The position numbers were made by a program, and so were the translations under genes. Under the pieces are notes generated by a model, which had not been told where the DNA came from, did no database searches, and was given only the letters and a program-made list of their open reading frames with translations. DNA of 9,802 nt. Source: Caldisericota bacterium (lineage in GTDB: Bacteria; CAIJMQ01; JAADFP01). The DNA lies in contig JAADFP010000076.1 in assembly GCA_013152825.1 (NCBI GenBank), forward strand, positions 1 through 9,802, written 5' to 3'. This document shows, piece by piece, positions 7,460-9,802 of the stretch (position 1 is the first letter of the stretch; every line of letters starts with the position of its first letter).

Positions 7460-8883
7460 AAGAATCTTGTGTGTTAGAGGAGATTTCTTCCTCGCTCGAT
7501 ACTTCTATTCCCCATATATCCATAATCCTGGCTGCTGGTCATGGAAAGAGGCTACGCTCCCACCTGCCAAAGATGCTTTATGAAATATGGGGTGTGCCCA
7601 CCGTGGTAAGAGTGTCCCGGGCAGCGAGAAAAGGTTTTGCTACGCCAAATGAGATAGTGGTGGTAGGTATGAAATGGAAGGAGGTGGCACACACCCTGGG
7701 AAAATCTCCGCATAGGGTTTTTGTCTTCCAGAAGGAACAAAAAGGAACTGGCGATGCAGTAAAAATCGCCCTTAGAGCAATACCGGAAGACTTCGCCGGT
7801 AATATTTATATTCTTCCTGGAGACATGGGCCTTATCGATGCCAAAATTTTACGGGAATTCAGGGAAGCCTTTGAAAAATCAGCCTCTCAAATGTTTATTC
7901 TTACCGGGGAATATGAAGGAGATCTCCGGAAAAATTATTACGGCAGAATAGTTAAAAAAGATGACGAGGTACTGGAAATAGTGGAGTACAGGGATATACT
8001 ATCTCTAAGTAAACCGTTTACCATCGATAATCATACATTCACTGCCCAGGAGCTGTTAAATATAAGAGAATTCAATGCGGGGGTTTATGCTTTTGGCCAT
8101 GAACAATTAAGGGAAAATATCAAAAAGATAAAACCGGATAATGTGCAAAAAGAATACTATCTTACTGACCTGGTAAAAATATTCCGTCTCCAGGGATTGC
8201 GGGTTGGTGCGCAGAAAGTAGAAAACCCTTCGTTACTCCTGGGTTTCAATGATCGTATTGTATTGAAGCAGATGAATAATATTGCCCGTAAAAACGTCTA
8301 CGATAAGCTAAAGCAGATTGTTACCTTTGAAGACCCGGACGATTTTTTCATCGCAGAAGAAGTAGCGGAAAAGATTATAGAAATGGGAGGAAAGGAACCG
8401 GTAGATATTACCATTGGGCAGGGTGCTTACATAGGCGGGGGCGTAAAGTTGAGCCCCCAGGTGGTGATAGGCAAAAATGCCCGGCTGGAAGGTAACGTTA
8501 CCTTGCAGGAAAAAGTGAAGATTGGAGATGAGGTGCGGATGAGTTCCTTTGCCCACCAGGAAATAAGAGTAGGCAGGAACACGGAAATATTCTGGGGAGA
8601 CGTGATAAAAGGAAATGTTACCATAGGGGAGAATTGCAGAATCGAGTCCTGGGTGAGAATAACCGGAAATGATGAGTATCCGGTAAAAATTGGCAGGAAG
8701 GTGCTTATAAAGGGAAACTCCTACATTTTTGGCTGTATAATTGAGAGCGAGGCAGAGATTGAACACTCAGTCTTGAATCGGAAGAAAATAAAAGTTTTAA
8801 GAGACGAAAAAGGAAACGTAAAAAGGATAAAATACGTTCTCCCTCCTCCTGAAGGAGAAGAAGCCATGGAAGATTTGCCATGA
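7453..8883 (+). CDS. GlmU-like sugar-phosphate nucleotidyltransferase with left-handed beta-helix domain
   Basis: A 476-residue protein. The N-terminal pyrophosphorylase domain (~23-275) has the nucleotide loop [15 protein letters not shown] (26-40, including the equivalent of the catalytic Lys at 40), QKGTGDAV (96-103), PGDMGL (122-127) with the metal-binding Asp124, YYGRI, EFNAGVY, EYYLTDL, and GFND with Asn266 as second metal ligand. These follow E. coli GlmU closely. The C-terminal part (~318-440) is a hexapeptide-repeat beta-helix, but the GlmU acetyltransferase segment HxSYLGD and its surroundings are not recognisable. I therefore infer a uridylyl- or nucleotidyltransferase that may not acetylate. 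An insertion of about a dozen residues lies near 184-200. ATG 7453 overlaps the dnaJ stop by 7 bases and lacks a Shine-Dalgarno. GTG 7471 is an alternative, as the N-terminus is ~15 residues longer than usual. The phosphohexomutase next door should supply its substrate. Confidence 0.8.
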   Translation: MLKESCVLEEISSSLDTSIPHISIILAAGHGKRLRSHLPKMLYEIWGVPTVVRVSRAARKGFATPNEIVVVGMKWKEVAHTLGKSPHRVFVFQKEQKGTGDAVKIALRAIPEDFAGNIYILPGDMGLIDAKILREFREAFEKSASQMFILTGEYEGDLRKNYYGRIVKKDDEVLEIVEYRDILSLSKPFTIDNHTFTAQELLNIREFNAGVYAFGHEQLRENIKKIKPDNVQKEYYLTDLVKIFRLQGLRVGAQKVENPSLLLGFNDRIVLKQMNNIARKNVYDKLKQIVTFEDPDDFFIAEEVAEKIIEMGGKEPVDITIGQGAYIGGGVKLSPQVVIGKNARLEGNVTLQEKVKIGDEVRMSSFAHQEIRVGRNTEIFWGDVIKGNVTIGENCRIESWVRITGNDEYPVKIGRKVLIKGNSYIFGCIIESEAEIEHSVLNRKKIKVLRDEKGNVKRIKYVLPPPEGEEAMEDLP

Positions 8884-9802
8884 CCATCATCTCCATTTCC
8901 GGTATACGCGGCAAGCTGAAAGAATCCCTTTCCTGGAGAGAGGCATACCAGGCTGCATATTTATTCCATCATTACTATTTAAAAGAAAGATCTCGCCGGG
9001 TGGTAATTTGCCGGGATCCCAAAAAATCGGGACAGGAATTGCTTAAGGGTGTGCTATCTTTCCTGAAAGAAAAGAATTACCAGATAATTTACCTGGGGGT
9101 TAGCACTCTTCCTGTGATTGAGTGGGCAGTTAAGCATTTTCAGGCGGGAGGAGGAATAATTGTAACGGCAAGCCATAATCCCATAGAATGGAACGGGATA
9201 AAATTTATTTCTTCTTTCCAGGAAGGTGCCACTATTTTACCAGGCACCTTTATGCTCGGGATAAAAGAAGCCTGGGGGAAAACACTATTAGAGCCAAAAA
9301 AGGAAGAAAAATTACCTGAAGCCCGGGATTGTCTCAAGGAATATAACCAGGAAGTAAGGCAGAAAGTAAAAGAGATTATAGAAAGAATAAGCGGGCAAAA
9401 GGGATTGGGAGACAAATTAGAAGAGGAAATCAGAAAAAATAACTTCCGGGTGGGATTGGATGCTACCTGTGGAGAAGGAGCGCAAATTCCCCTCTCTTTT
9501 CTCTCCGTACTGGGCGTCAGGGAGGTGAAAGTTATCAATACTGGTGCCATAGAAAATTGCCCGCGCAGTCTGGAACCGGCCCCAAAGTTTCTGCACGAAC
9601 TAAGAGATACAATACAAAAGGAGGGATTGGATATAGGGTTTGCCACTGATCCGGATCAGGACAGGCTGGTAGCCCTTCCCCTCTCTACCGAAGAGCATAC
9701 ACCTCTGCTCTGTGGTAAATTTCTCATGCAGCTGGGCAAAAACAATGCCCATAGTCCATTAAAAAAAATCGTGGTCAATCTTTCCACTACTTCTGCCTGG
9801 GA
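8880..9802 (+). CDS. Phosphohexomutase (GlmM/phosphomannomutase superfamily), 3' end outside window
   Basis: 307 codons are visible and remain open at the right edge. The protein has the superfamily's ordered motifs: SGIRG at 7-11, a phosphate-binding CRDPKKSG at 44-51, the phosphoserine loop TASHNP at 96-101 (Ser98 carries the phosphate), and the metal-binding DPDQDRL at 257-263. The sugar-specificity loop would lie beyond the window, so glucosamine, mannose or glucose phosphate cannot be told apart from the sequence. Placement directly after a GlmU-like gene favours a GlmM-like role making a hexosamine- or hexose-1-phosphate (inference). ATG 8880 overlaps the preceding stop as ATGA, with GGAAG seven bases upstream. 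Between the serine and metal loops, a linker rich in charged residues (~130-188) is somewhat longer than usual. Typical full length is ~450 residues, so about a third is missing. Confidence 0.88.
   Translation, partial: MTIISISGIRGKLKESLSWREAYQAAYLFHHYYLKERSRRVVICRDPKKSGQELLKGVLSFLKEKNYQIIYLGVSTLPVIEWAVKHFQAGGGIIVTASHNPIEWNGIKFISSFQEGATILPGTFMLGIKEAWGKTLLEPKKEEKLPEARDCLKEYNQEVRQKVKEIIERISGQKGLGDKLEEEIRKNNFRVGLDATCGEGAQIPLSFLSVLGVREVKVINTGAIENCPRSLEPAPKFLHELRDTIQKEGLDIGFATDPDQDRLVALPLSTEEHTPLLCGKFLMQLGKNNAHSPLKKIVVNLSTTSAW

Noticed and set aside
8308..8766. 152-residue minus-strand open frame
   Set aside because: It is antisense to the beta-helix part of the GlmU-like gene. The repeated hexapeptide coding explains its length.
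9140..9646. 168-residue minus-strand open frame
   Set aside because: The plus strand here encodes the phosphohexomutase with its TASHNP and DPDQDR motifs. The antisense frame shows no family pattern.

Overview
The window looks like a piece of an uncultured anaerobic bacterial genome of moderate GC. This rests on gene content: UvrA and DnaJ are clearly bacterial, promoters are sigma-70-like, and there are relatives of corrinoid-type uroporphyrinogen decarboxylases and a radical SAM/PqqD cassette. I cannot name the phylum. Gene styles of this kind are common in Omnitrophota- or Aerophobota-like lineages, but that is a guess. Everything left of about 5.8 kb is on the minus strand and everything right of about 6.3 kb is on the plus strand. 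The divergent gap holds a decayed insertion sequence.

Left end, 1-1893 (minus): a tightly overlapping three-gene operon. In transcription order it encodes (i) a fusion of an N-terminal PqqD-like RiPP-recognition domain to a Ser/His S26-type signal-peptidase domain without a membrane anchor, (ii) a stand-alone PqqD-like protein, and (iii) a radical SAM protein with a SPASM/twitch-like C-terminus, cut by the window edge. Together they look like the maturation and leader-cleavage part of a peptide-modification (RiPP-like) pathway. No precursor peptide is visible, so it may lie beyond the left edge. A good extended -10 promoter sits almost on top of the first start codon and suggests a leaderless mRNA. 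This operon is the most interesting part of the window.

Middle, 1939-5766 (minus): an intact uvrA (nucleotide excision repair) lies between two gene remnants. Directly downstream is a collapsed uroporphyrinogen-decarboxylase-like gene, with N- and C-terminal ends retained, the centre deleted and two frame breaks. Directly upstream is a tagatose-bisphosphate-aldolase non-catalytic-subunit-like gene (GatZ/KbaZ family) that lacks its first ~40% and carries a frameshift. A TTGACA promoter at about 5776-5805 reads into this remnant and uvrA.

Gap, 5770-6328: remains of a DDE transposase on the plus strand, short tandem repeats, and then a strong promoter for the rightward operon.

Right end, 6329-9802 (plus): dnaJ, then a GlmU-like sugar nucleotidyltransferase with a left-handed beta-helix tail that lacks the recognisable GlmU acetyltransferase motif, then a phosphohexomutase of the GlmM/phosphomannomutase superfamily (cut by the right edge). 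The three overlap by a few bases each and should be co-transcribed. The last two would perform consecutive steps, hexose-6-P to hexose-1-P to NDP-sugar, for envelope or glycan synthesis.
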